Source: Variovorax sp. RA8
Lineage (GTDB): Bacteria > Pseudomonadota > Gammaproteobacteria > Burkholderiales > Burkholderiaceae_C
Assembly: GCF_901827175.1 (NCBI RefSeq)
Contig: NZ_LR594662.1
Span: 2,170,001-2,234,000, forward strand
Direction of reading: 5' to 3'
DNA: 64,000 bases
The translations under genes and the position numbers were made by a program. Below are positions 44,011 through 52,351 of the stretch, in pieces. The notes under the pieces are model-generated. The model was given only the letters and a program-made list of their open reading frames with translations, was not told the origin of the DNA and did not search any database. The number at the start of each line of letters is the position of its first letter. Within the stretch, counting starts at the first letter, position 1.

Positions 44011-45156
44011 TCAGGCTCCCAGGAGATGGACGGAGGAGGCCGCGTGGTCTACGCCGGCAATGCCGCCCCCGGTGCACTGCGCCAGCCCGATGCGCGCACC
44101 CGCGACCTGGCGCGTGCCGGCACGGCCCTGCAGGTGCCACATGAGCTCCACCATCTGCGCCACGCCGGTGGCGCCCAGCGGATGGCCCTTGGCCAGCAGC
44201 CCGCCGCTCGGGTTGACCGGTAGCCGGCCGCCCAGCTGCGTCGCCCCGGAACGCAGCAGCGGCACCGCCTCGCCGCGCGGCGCCAGGCCCAGCGCCTCGT
44301 AGTACAGCAGCTCGGCGATGGTGAAGGCGTCGTGCAGTTCCACCACGTTCACGTCCTGCGGGCCCAGGCCGGCCTGCTCGTAGGCCTGGCGCGCGGCGCG
44401 CGCCGTGATCTCGGCATCGAGGATGTCGTCGTCGGCCGCCTCGCGGATGCCAGAGACCACCACCGAGGACAGCACCTTCACCGGCTTCTGCCTGCGGCCG
44501 GGCCGGCTGCTCAGCACCACCGCCGCCGCGCCGTCCACCTGCGAGGGGCAGCACTGCAGCAGCGTCAGGGGGTCGGCGATCATGCGCGAGGCCAGCACCT
44601 CCTCGACCGTGGTCTCGGTGCGCTGCTGCGCGTACTCGTTGAGCGAGCCGTTGCGGCGGTTCTTCACCGCGACGGCGGCCAGATCCGACGCCGTCGCCTC
44701 GCGCTCGTGCAGGAAGCGCGTGCCGCGCATCGCGTACACCGCCGGCAGCACCATGCCGGCCTTGGCATACAGCTCGGTCTTGTGGTCGTTGCGCTGTAGC
44801 GGGATGGTGCCGCCGCCCAGCGCGGTGAGCTGCTCGATGCCGAAGACCAGCACGGTGTCGTACTGCTGCGCGAGCAGGGCGTGGCGCGCGAGATGCACGC
44901 CGGTCGCGCCGCTGGCGCAGGCGTTCTCGACGTTGTAGACCGGCACGCCCTCGAAGCCCAGGTCGCGCACGATCAGCTGGCCGAGGATCATGCCGCCGAG
45001 CACGTTGGCGCAATAGATCGCCTGGATCTCTTCCTTCGACACGCCTGCGTCGTCCATGGCCTTCAGGATGGCCTGCTGCGCCAGCTCGGGCGCAATGACG
45101 CCGGGGTGGCGGCCGAAGGGCGTCATCGCGCCGCCGGTGATGTGGATGTGTTGCAT
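44011..45156 (-). CDS. Thiolase, SCP2-like
   Basis: This thiolase of 381 residues should cleave a 3-oxoacyl-CoA. Catalytic Cys in VENACASGATGVHLA, His in LAKGHPLGATG and Cys in AQCTGGGIAG are all present, so it should be a thiolase rather than an SCP2-related aldolase such as Ltp2. The lipid-transfer-type branch is suggested by VELHDAFTIAELLYYEALGL. Its OB-fold partner gene is 19 bp upstream, as in thiolase/DUF35 pairs. Confidence 0.92.
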   Translation of the reverse strand: MQHIHITGGAMTPFGRHPGVIAPELAQQAILKAMDDAGVSKEEIQAIYCANVLGGMILGQLIVRDLGFEGVPVYNVENACASGATGVHLARHALLAQQYDTVLVFGIEQLTALGGGTIPLQRNDHKTELYAKAGMVLPAVYAMRGTRFLHEREATASDLAAVAVKNRRNGSLNEYAQQRTETTVEEVLASRMIADPLTLLQCCPSQVDGAAAVVLSSRPGRRQKPVKVLSSVVVSGIREAADDDILDAEITARAARQAYEQAGLGPQDVNVVELHDAFTIAELLYYEALGLAPRGEAVPLLRSGATQLGGRLPVNPSGGLLAKGHPLGATGVAQMVELMWHLQGRAGTRQVAGARIGLAQCTGGGIAGVDHAASSVHLLGA

Positions 45157-45175
45157 GTTGCGCTCCTCGGGACGG

Positions 45176-45529
45176 TCAGTGGCCGACGGCCACGAAGACG
45201 TAGCCGAATGCGTCGTCGGGGCGGGCCGCGTAGCGTTCGCCGATCGTCGGCCGCGGCTTGCCGCACAGGCGCCCGAAGATGCGCACCGGCCCGGGGAAGT
45301 CGACATAGCCGAGTGCATAAGGGGCCTGGCCGCTCTTCGCGCCCGGGTGGATGACGGTGTAGCTGTAGACCTCGCCGACGGCATCGACGCCGACCGTCTC
45401 GTGCCGATCCGCCAGCGGCGAGGAGGACGGCAGCGCGGGAAAGACCAGCTCGCCGGTGGCGCGGTCACGCGAGGCGAGCAGGGCGGGTTCGGAAGCGGCG
45501 CTCCACAACGGGTATGAAAGCTCGGGCAC
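45176..45529 (-). CDS. OB-fold (DUF35-type) thiolase partner protein
   Basis: This 117-residue protein resembles the OB-fold half of DUF35 proteins that pair with SCP2-type thiolases (SYTVIHPGAKSGQAPYALGY; VDFPGPVRIFGRLCGKPRPT). The N-terminal zinc ribbon, usually two Cys pairs, has no Cys here (SRDRATGELVFPALPSSSP), so zinc binding is lost. The start is the GTG at 45529 with AGGAGACC just upstream; no ATG fits. It is the first gene of the acyl-CoA operon. The DUF35 assignment is from resemblance and neighbour. Confidence 0.75.
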   Translation of the reverse strand: MPELSYPLWSAASEPALLASRDRATGELVFPALPSSSPLADRHETVGVDAVGEVYSYTVIHPGAKSGQAPYALGYVDFPGPVRIFGRLCGKPRPTIGERYAARPDDAFGYVFVAVGH

Positions 45530-45844
45530 GAAGGTCTCCTGGTGGGTGGAATGGGCCCTAGTTTTGGCTTTCGAGCCTTCGCGCTCAAACGATATTTGCA
45601 GGGCGCACGGTTGAGAAAAACGCAAGCAGGACACGGGTCGCGCGGATTGCGCATGACGCGCCGGGGCGTCGCATGGCGGAGCTCGCGTCGCGGCATCTCG
45701 ATCGCGGCATGGCGGGGTGCGGCTCCCTGGGGCGGAGACCTTCGGCTGATTGGTGGACCACTACTCTTGATAACCCTCTCACGCTGGCATATAAGAGCTT
45801 CGTGGTTTCCTTGTTTCGTCTGCAAGACGGCAAAGGAGGGCGCC
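45530..45844. other. 315-bp divergent intergenic region
   Basis: This separates the acyl-CoA operon (minus) from the oxidase operon (plus). It holds the sigma-70-like promoter at 45767-45795 for the plus strand. I see no gene. The minus-strand operon promoter should also be here but was not clear. Confidence 0.6.
45767..45795 (+). promoter_or_regulatory. Sigma-70-like promoter of oxidase operon
   Basis: TTGATA, 17 bases, TATAAG: near-consensus -35 and -10 boxes with ideal spacing, 49 bp upstream of the ATG at 45845. Confidence 0.65.
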
Positions 45845-46360
45845 ATGAAGAGACGCATCTACTGGCTGATGCCCGACCTGGCGAGCGCCCGGCGGGTGAT
45901 GCATGACCTGGTGCAGGCGCGGGTCGATACCGCGCACATTCACTTCGCAGGTCCCGAAGGCGCGGACATGCGCGGGCTCCATGCGGCCAACGTCTGGCAG
46001 ACCTCGGACCTGGTGCACGCCGCCGAAAGCGGCCTCGTGATCGGCAGCGCGGTGGGCGCGGTCGCGGGCCTGGTGGCAGCGCTGCTGTTTCCCATCGTCG
46101 GCGATGCGCCGCAATGGGAGGTGGCGGTGGTGCTCGCGGTGCTGGGCGGCCTGTTCGGCGCCTGGTCCTCCAGCATGATCGGCATCTCCATTCCCAGTCC
46201 GCGGCTGGCGCGCTTCCAGGGCGCGATCGCCTCGGGCCAGGTGCTGCTGATGGTCGACCTGCCGCGCCCGCGCGTGGCGGAGGTCGAGGCGCTGCTCGAG
46301 CGCGCCCATCCCGAAGCCCGCTTCGCAGGCGAAGAGCGGCTGGTCCCGGTCTTGCCCTGA
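45845..46360 (+). CDS. Membrane protein with two hydrophobic segments, DUF1269-like
   Basis: This 171-residue protein begins MKRRIYWLMPDLASARRVMH and has two Gly-rich hydrophobic segments (VIGSAVGAVAGLVAALLFPI and VAVVLAVLGGLFGAWSSSMI) between soluble ends. It resembles DUF1269-like / GS17M-type proteins of unknown role; I would not assign a function. I chose the ATG at 45845, right behind the promoter; the longer frame reads through it. It is 38 bp from coxB and probably the operon's first gene. Confidence 0.75.
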   Translation: MKRRIYWLMPDLASARRVMHDLVQARVDTAHIHFAGPEGADMRGLHAANVWQTSDLVHAAESGLVIGSAVGAVAGLVAALLFPIVGDAPQWEVAVVLAVLGGLFGAWSSSMIGISIPSPRLARFQGAIASGQVLLMVDLPRPRVAEVEALLERAHPEARFAGEERLVPVLP

Positions 46361-46398
46361 AACGCGCATGCGCGGCGCACGGATGAAGGGCCTCGCAC

Positions 46399-47538
46399 AT
46401 GATCATTGCCATCGTGCTGGCACTCATCGTCCTCGGGTCGGTGCTGTTTCACTTCGTCAATCCCTGGTGGATCACGCCACTGGCGTCGAACTGGAAGGCG
46501 ATGGACGACACCCTGACGATCACGCTGGCGATCACCGGCGTCTTCTTTGTCGGCATCAACCTGTTCATGGTCTACGCGCTGCTGCGCTACCGGCACCGGC
46601 CCGGCAGCCCACGCGCGGCGCACGAGCCTGAGAGCAAGGCGCTGGAGCGCTGGCTGATCGGCATCACCACCGTGGGCATCATGGCGCTGCTGGCGCCGGG
46701 CCTGGTGGTCTATGCCAGCTACGTGAAGCCGCCGCACGACGCCACGGTGCTGGAGGTGCTGGGCCAGCAGTGGCAATGGCGCTTCCGGCTCCCCGGCGCC
46801 GACGGCAAGCTGGGCCTGAGCGAGACGCGCCACGTCACGTCGACCAATCCCTTCGGGCTCGACCCGGCAGATCCCGCGGGCCAGGACGACATCCTCATCG
46901 CCGACCAGGAGGTCCACCTTCCGCTGGGCAGGCCGGTGCACGTGATCCTGCGCTCGCACGACGTGCTGCACGACTTCTACGTACCGCCGTTCCGCGCCCG
47001 CATGAACATGGTGCCGGGGCAGATCAGCACCTTCTGGTTCACGCCCACCCAGGCCGGGCGCTACGAGGCGATGTGCGCGCAGCTGTGCGGCGTCGGCCAT
47101 CCGAACATGCGTGCCGTGGTGGTGGTGGAGGACGCGGCCGGCTACCAGGCCTGGCTCCAGGACAAGCAGACCTTCGCGGTGACGCAGCGGCCGCCGCCGT
47201 CCACCGAGGGCGGGCCGGTCGCGCAGGGCCGCGCACTGGCCGCCGCGAAGGGCTGCGTGGCCTGCCACTCCACCGATGGGAGTCCGCGCGTGGGCCCGTC
47301 CTGGAAGGACCTCTTCGGGAAGACCGAGAACATGCGCGACGGCTCCACGGCGTTCGTCGACGATGCCTACCTGCGCGCCTTCATCCGCGACCCGCAGGCG
47401 CGCGGGGTGAAGGGCTTCGCGCCCGTCATGCCCAAGATTCCCTTGAGCGACGAGGAGCTCGCGGCGCTGGTGGCCTACATCAAGAGCCTGAGCCCCGCGC
47501 CGCCGCTGGCCCCGCCACAACAGAAGGCGCAGCGATGA
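46399..47538 (+). CDS. coxB: Cytochrome c oxidase subunit II with haem c domain
   Basis: Subunit II takes electrons from cytochrome c into the Cu-A centre. The 379-residue product has two N-terminal membrane helices, a Cu-A cupredoxin domain (about 115-255) with the ligand set in AMCAQLCGVGHPNM, and a fused cytochrome c domain with CVACHS and a Met in FAPVMPKIP. The fused haem makes this a caa3-type oxidase. It is followed 36 bp later by coxA. Confidence 0.95.
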   Translation: MIIAIVLALIVLGSVLFHFVNPWWITPLASNWKAMDDTLTITLAITGVFFVGINLFMVYALLRYRHRPGSPRAAHEPESKALERWLIGITTVGIMALLAPGLVVYASYVKPPHDATVLEVLGQQWQWRFRLPGADGKLGLSETRHVTSTNPFGLDPADPAGQDDILIADQEVHLPLGRPVHVILRSHDVLHDFYVPPFRARMNMVPGQISTFWFTPTQAGRYEAMCAQLCGVGHPNMRAVVVVEDAAGYQAWLQDKQTFAVTQRPPPSTEGGPVAQGRALAAAKGCVACHSTDGSPRVGPSWKDLFGKTENMRDGSTAFVDDAYLRAFIRDPQARGVKGFAPVMPKIPLSDEELAALVAYIKSLSPAPPLAPPQQKAQR

Positions 47539-47574
47539 GCCGGGCGCGCGCCTGCGAGGAGTGAAGGAACCCCA

Positions 47575-49350
47575 ATGTCCAGCGTCGTCGTCCCCGCCCC
47601 GCACCATGAAGCGAAGAGCTTCTGGACCCGCTATGTCTGGAGCCAGGACCACAAGGTGATCGCGGTCCAGTACGCCTGCACCGCCATCGCCGTCGGCGTG
47701 ATCGGCGTGGTGCTGTCGAACCTGATGCGGCTGCAGCTGGGCTTTCCCGGCGCCTTCGAGTTCATCACCGCCGAGCGCTACTACCAGTTCGTCACCATGC
47801 ACGGGATGATCATGGTGATCTACCTGCTCACCGCGCTCTTCCTCGGCGGTTTCGGCAACTACCTGATCCCGCTGATGGTCGGGGCGCGCGACATGGTGTT
47901 CCCGTACCTCAACATGCTGAGCTTCTGGGTGTACCTGCTGTCGGTGCTGGTGCTGATGGCGAGCTTCTTCGTCACCGGCGGGCCCACCGGCGCGGGCTGG
48001 ACGCTCTACCCGCCACAGTCCATCCTGCCCGGCACGCCGGGACGCGACGTCGGCATCATCCTCATGCTGGTGTCGCTGCTGATCTTCATCGTCGCCACCA
48101 CCATGGGCGGCCTCAACTACGTGACCACCGTGCTGCAGGCACGCTGCGAGGGCATGACCCTGCTGCGCATGCCGCTGTCGGTGTGGGGCATCTTCGTGGC
48201 CACGATCCTGGCGCTGCTGGGCTTCCCGGCACTCTTCGTTAGCGGCGTGATGCTGCTGCTGGACCGCGCGGTCGGCACCAGCTTCTTCATGCCGGCGCTG
48301 CTGTCGATGGGGCAGGCGACCCCCTACAAGGGCGGCAGTCCGCTGCTGTTCCAGCACCTGTTCTGGTTCTTCGGCCATCCCGAGGTCTACATCGTCGCGC
48401 TGCCGGCCTTCGGGCTGGTCTCCGACCTGATCAGCGTCCATGCGCGCAAGCGCATCTTCGGCTACCGCATGATGGTCTGGGCCATCGTGGCCATCGGCGG
48501 GCTGAGCCTGGTGGTGTGGGCCCACCACATGTTCGTGGCCGGCATGAACCCGTACTTCGCCTTCTTCTTCGCGACCACCACGCTGATCATCGCGGTGCCC
48601 ACGGCGATCAAGGTCTACAACTGGCTGCTGACGCTGTGGCGCGGCGACATCCACCTGTCGGTGCCGATGCTGTTCTCGCTGGCCTTCATCTGCACGTTCG
48701 CCATCGGCGGGCTCACCGGCCTCTTCCTCGGCAACGTGAGCGTGGACATCCCGCTGTCGGGCACCTACTTCGTGGTGGCGCACTTCCACATGGTGATGGG
48801 CGTGGCGCCGTTGCTGGTGGTGTTCGGCGGCATCTACCACTGGTACCCCAAGGTGACGGGCCGCATGCTCGACGACCGGCTGGGCCAACTGCATTTCTGG
48901 ATCACCTTCATCGGCACCTACCTGATCTATTTCCCGATGCACTACCTCGGCTTGCTGGGCATGCCGCGGCGCTACTACAACTTCGATCTCTACCAGTTCA
49001 TCCCGCCCTCGGCCTACAGCCTCAACGCCTTCATCACGGTGGTGGCGCTGGCGGTCGGCGTGGCGCAGGTGCTGTTCATCTTCAACCTGGCGTGGAGCGT
49101 GCGGCATGGCCGGGTGGCGGATGGGAATCCATGGCGGGCTGCTTCGCTGGAATGGCAGACGCCGCAGACGCCGCCGGTGCACGGCAATTGGGGGCCGGCG
49201 CTGCCGGTGGTTTATCGCGGGGCTTATGCCTATGGAGTGCCGGGGGCGCGGGAGGACTTTATTGCGCAGAATGCGCCGCCGGATGCGGGTGGGGTGGAGG
49301 AATCCGAGGAGCGGGGCGGCAAGAGTGGGGATGGGGGAAGGGCGGCATGA
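47575..49350 (+). CDS. coxA: Cytochrome c oxidase subunit I
   Basis: This catalytic haem-copper subunit of 591 residues has 12 or more membrane helices. Ligands are visible: the low-spin haem His in TMHGMIMVIY, the Cu-B His and cross-linked Tyr in FFGHPEVYIV, two more Cu-B His in WAHHMFVAGM, and haem a3/a His in VVAHFHMVMG. The Glu of GHPE marks an A1-family oxidase with a D-channel. The last 80 residues are Gly/Arg-rich and poor in membrane helix. The repeat element at 49365-50060 starts just after the stop. Confidence 0.96.
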   Translation: MSSVVVPAPHHEAKSFWTRYVWSQDHKVIAVQYACTAIAVGVIGVVLSNLMRLQLGFPGAFEFITAERYYQFVTMHGMIMVIYLLTALFLGGFGNYLIPLMVGARDMVFPYLNMLSFWVYLLSVLVLMASFFVTGGPTGAGWTLYPPQSILPGTPGRDVGIILMLVSLLIFIVATTMGGLNYVTTVLQARCEGMTLLRMPLSVWGIFVATILALLGFPALFVSGVMLLLDRAVGTSFFMPALLSMGQATPYKGGSPLLFQHLFWFFGHPEVYIVALPAFGLVSDLISVHARKRIFGYRMMVWAIVAIGGLSLVVWAHHMFVAGMNPYFAFFFATTTLIIAVPTAIKVYNWLLTLWRGDIHLSVPMLFSLAFICTFAIGGLTGLFLGNVSVDIPLSGTYFVVAHFHMVMGVAPLLVVFGGIYHWYPKVTGRMLDDRLGQLHFWITFIGTYLIYFPMHYLGLLGMPRRYYNFDLYQFIPPSAYSLNAFITVVALAVGVAQVLFIFNLAWSVRHGRVADGNPWRAASLEWQTPQTPPVHGNWGPALPVVYRGAYAYGVPGAREDFIAQNAPPDAGGVEESEERGGKSGDGGRAA

Positions 49351-49364
49351 GCACTGCACTGCGC

Positions 49365-50060
49365 CTTCTGCTTGTACGTTGCGCTTCGGTTGAGGCCGGA
49401 GCCGGGATTTCGCCCCGGCGGGCGAGTTACTTTCTTTGTCTCGCCAAAGAAAGTAACCAAAGAAAGGCGACCCCACTGCGCGCGTCCCTCCGCTTCGCTA
49501 CGGGCAACCTGCGGTGCTCGCTTCAGGCGGGGTGCGCGCAAACTCGCTTCGCTCAAACACGCGCGGCCCTTTTTTCGCCTGAAGCTGCGCTCCTCGGCAC
49601 GCGCAGAGGGGCGTGGGGACCGGTCGGGCCATTGCTTCGCTCGGCCATCAACGGCCTTGCTGCGCAAGGCCTGGAACAGGTGCAGGTGCATGCGCCAGTG
49701 CGTGCGCATGAGCACGAGCGTGTGCGTGAGTGTCAGCGTGAGAGAAGACCCGAAGCTCACGCCAACCTGCACACCACACAAGGACGCGCCATGGCGCGTT
49801 GGATTCCAAGTCCCCTCTGGCCGCGCCGAGGAGCGGAGCTTTTCGCGGATCAGGGCCGCGCGTGTTTGAGCGAAGCGAGTTTGCGCGGACCCCGCGAAAA
49901 GCGAGCACCGCAGGTTGCCCGCAGCTTCGCTGCGGGTCGCGGCCAGTGGGGTCGCCTTTCTTTGGTTGCTTTCTTTGGCGAGACAAAGAAAGTGACTCGC
50001 CCGCCGGGGCGAAATCCCGGCTCCGGACTCACACCAAGCGCAAAGTACAAACAGAAAGCC
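49365..50060 (+). repeat. About 696-bp palindromic element A, in oxidase operon
   Basis: This fills the gap between coxA and the next gene. Its left arm (about 49365-49611) and right arm (about 49812-50060) are inverted copies of each other. Each arm can fold as a cloverleaf: outer stem P1 (49471-49482 with 49600-49611; right arm 49812-49825 with 49938-49951), hairpin P2, stem P3 (49520-49529 with 49576-49585; right arm 49838-49848 with 49892-49902) and inner stem P4. The centre carries the 16-bp palindrome ACGCGCCATGGCGCGT at 49784-49799. A second copy lies at 55690-56397. No intact gene is present; open frames through it are spurious. Confidence 0.85.
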
Positions 50061-50140
50061 CGGTCCTCCCACCCCAACCCTCCCCAAGAGGGGGATCGAG
50101 CAAGACCGGACAAAGACGAAGGCCCGAGGGAGACCACCCG

Positions 50141-50773
50141 ATGAACACCAGCGCCGTCCTTCGCCCCGGCTACGGCCGCCACCGCCCCGACCCGAACGCC
50201 GCCGCGCTCTCCGCAAGCATCGGCCTGTGGGTCTTCATCGGCGTCGCGACCGTGCTGTTCTCGCTGTTCGTCGCCGCCTACGTGATGCGCATGAGCGGCG
50301 AGGACGCCGTGGCGATCACGCTGCCGTGGCAACTGGGCCTCAGCACCGCGCTGCTCGCCGGCGGCAGCATGGCGCTGCAGGCCTCCGCCTCGGCGGCACG
50401 CCGCGTCGCAATGCGCCGAACCCGCCGGCTGCTGCTGGCCGGCGGCCTTTGCGCAGGCGCCTTCCTGCTGGTGCAGCTGTGGGCCTGGTCGGCGCTGCTG
50501 TCGGCGCAGGTCATGCCCGCCGGCAATCCGGGTGGCAGCTTCTTCTACCTGCTGACGGCGGTGCACGGGCTGCATGTCGCGGGCGGCCTGGCAGCCTGGG
50601 CCTGGACGGCGCGCGCCGCCTGGCATCCCGCCGCGGACCTGGTCGGACTGGGCTGGCGCATCGGGCTGTGCGCGCGCTACTGGCACTTCCTGCTGGGGGT
50701 GTGGGTGGTGCTGTTCGCCATGCTGGGCTGGCTGACGCCCGAAGTGGCGCGCTTCATCTGCGGCACGGCTTAG
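50141..50773 (+). CDS. Cytochrome c oxidase subunit III-like protein, first copy
   Basis: This is a membrane protein of 210 residues in the COX3 family with about five helices, starting MNTSAVLRPGYGRHRPDPNA. The diagnostic HGLHVAGGLAAWAWTA and CARYWHFLLGVWVV segments are present. The ATG at 50141 follows GAGGGAGA; the longer frame reads through the repeat element. It is followed 12 bp later by a second subunit III. It is probably the shorter of two subunit III proteins in this oxidase. Confidence 0.85.
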   Translation: MNTSAVLRPGYGRHRPDPNAAALSASIGLWVFIGVATVLFSLFVAAYVMRMSGEDAVAITLPWQLGLSTALLAGGSMALQASASAARRVAMRRTRRLLLAGGLCAGAFLLVQLWAWSALLSAQVMPAGNPGGSFFYLLTAVHGLHVAGGLAAWAWTARAAWHPAADLVGLGWRIGLCARYWHFLLGVWVVLFAMLGWLTPEVARFICGTA

Positions 50774-50785
50774 GAGTCACACGCC

Positions 50786-51493
50786 ATGAACACCGCCGCC
50801 GTCCCCCCGATCGCGCCACTCATCCTCGCGCCAGCCACCGCCCCGGCCGGCTGGCGCGGGCTGATTGCCGACTGGTCCTCCGACCGCGAAGCCTTCCACG
50901 TCTCGTGGGGCAAGGCGATGATGTGGATCTTCCTGCTGAGCGACACCTTCATCTTCAGCTGCTTCCTCGTCGGCTACATGACGGTGCGGGTCTCCACCAC
51001 CGTGCCCTGGCCGAACCCCAGCGAGGTGTTCGCGCTGCACGTGGCCGGCGCCGACGTGCCGCTGCTGCTGATCGCGATCATGACCTTCGTCCTCATCAGC
51101 AGCAGCGGGACGATGGCGATGGCGGTGAACTTCGCCTACCGCCGCGACCGCGCCAACGCCGCCGCGCTGATCCTGGTGACGGCGCTGTGCGGCGAGGTCT
51201 TCGTCGGCATACAGGCCTTCGAGTGGTCCAAGCTGATCATGGAAGAGGGCGTTCGGCCCTGGGGCAACCCGATGGGCGCGGCGCAGTTCGGCTCGGCCTT
51301 CTTCATGATCACCGGCTTCCACGGACTTCATGTGTCCTGTGGAGTGGTGTACCTGCTGGTCGTCGCCTTCAAGCTGATCCGCGGCGACTACGAGCGAACG
51401 GGCAACTACCAGATCGTGGAGATCGCCGGGCTCTACTGGCATTTCGTGGACCTGGTGTGGGTGTTCATCTTCGCGCTGTTCTATCTCTGGTGA
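50786..51493 (+). CDS. coxC: Cytochrome c oxidase subunit III, second copy
   Basis: This is subunit III of the haem-copper oxidase, 235 residues, with the family motifs FHGLHVSCGVVYLLVVAFKL and EIAGLYWHFVDLVWVFIFAL near the C-terminus. It supports proton uptake and stability of subunit I and binds lipid. It follows the shorter COX3 protein by 12 bp and precedes subunit IV by 12 bp. Confidence 0.93.
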   Translation: MNTAAVPPIAPLILAPATAPAGWRGLIADWSSDREAFHVSWGKAMMWIFLLSDTFIFSCFLVGYMTVRVSTTVPWPNPSEVFALHVAGADVPLLLIAIMTFVLISSSGTMAMAVNFAYRRDRANAAALILVTALCGEVFVGIQAFEWSKLIMEEGVRPWGNPMGAAQFGSAFFMITGFHGLHVSCGVVYLLVVAFKLIRGDYERTGNYQIVEIAGLYWHFVDLVWVFIFALFYLW

Positions 51494-51505
51494 GGAGGCA
51501 AGACC

Positions 51506-51820
51506 ATGGACCCCGGCACCGGCCAGCAGCATCCGATCAGCCTCTACCTCAAGATCTGGGGGCTGCTGTTCGTGCTCAGCACGCTCTCTTACCTGGTGGA
51601 CTACCTGCACCTGCAGGGCTATCTGCGCTGGGGGCTGATTCTGACCTTCATGATCCTGAAGGCAGGCCTGATCGTCGCGGTCTTCATGCACATGGCCTGG
51701 GAGCGGCTGGCACTGGTCTACGCCATCCTGCTGCCGCCGCTGGCGCTGCTGGTGCTGGTCTGGCTGATGGCGGCGGAGGCGGGGCACACCTTGCTCACGC
51801 GGCTGCTTTTCTTCAACTGA
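51506..51820 (+). CDS. Cytochrome c oxidase subunit IV, prokaryotic type
   Basis: This small membrane subunit of 104 residues has three helices and the family segment ILTFMILKAGLIVAVFMHMA. It completes the oxidase. It lies 12 bp after coxC; 98 bp follow before the next gene. Confidence 0.88.
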   Translation: MDPGTGQQHPISLYLKIWGLLFVLSTLSYLVDYLHLQGYLRWGLILTFMILKAGLIVAVFMHMAWERLALVYAILLPPLALLVLVWLMAAEAGHTLLTRLLFFN

Positions 51821-51918
51821 AGCCCCAACGGATCCACCGTGCGGGGGATTCCTTCGCGCCCGGGGCGCCCTAGAGTCGAGATGCACGCGGCGAATGCGTG
51901 CACCCGAAGGGAGCAACC

Positions 51919-52269
51919 ATGACAACATCGCAACTGATGCTCGGCGCCGTTGCGGCGGCGCTGGCCCTGATGGCGGCCTTGCCATCGCCCGCACCCGCGC
52001 AGGCGCACGCGCCGGACCGGAGCCACCTGGCCTCGGTCAGCGTCGAGGCGCTGCAGCGCACCTACCTCGAATGTGACCGCGTCGCGACCCACACCCTGCT
52101 GGACCTCGGCAGCGCCGCGCATTGCTCGATCGTCGGCGAGGAGCTCAAGCATCGCGTCTTCGGCGGCGACTTCGAGCGGCTGATTGCGTGGTGGCGTGCG
52201 AACAGGTGGAGCAGCGCGGAGGCGCTCTCCGACTCGCAGTCGCCCGACCGCAGGGCGGACGCTCGCTAG
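51919..52269 (+). CDS. Exported protein of unknown function
   Basis: I do not recognise this 116-residue product. It has a signal peptide (about 1-32, LMLGAVAAALALMAALPSPA), then two Cys (LECDRVATHT and AAHCSIVGEEL) that could form a disulfide, and a C-terminal amphipathic segment (FGGDFERLIAWWRANR). The ATG at 51919 follows GAAGGGAGCAACC. It may be the last gene of the oxidase operon or stand alone. Confidence 0.6.
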   Translation: MTTSQLMLGAVAAALALMAALPSPAPAQAHAPDRSHLASVSVEALQRTYLECDRVATHTLLDLGSAAHCSIVGEELKHRVFGGDFERLIAWWRANRWSSAEALSDSQSPDRRADAR

Positions 52270-52351
52270 CCCTGCGCTGCGTTCGGATGTCCATCCGGAC
52301 ATCCGCTTTGAACAGCCCGGGTTCTGACGACAATGGCCCGCAGCACAACCC

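Noticed and set aside
45940..49476. Minus-strand open frame of over 1100 codons across coxB/coxA
   Set aside because: Antisense of the oxidase genes; His/Arg/Asp-rich sequence typical of reversed GC-rich codons.
49365..50060. Element A considered as an insertion sequence
   Set aside because: No transposase frame with a recognisable DDE or HUH motif and no target duplication that I could see; it could still be a non-autonomous mobile element.
48516..50144. Open frame reading through the end of coxA and element A
   Set aside because: Out of frame with coxA; the second half is repeat sequence present elsewhere.
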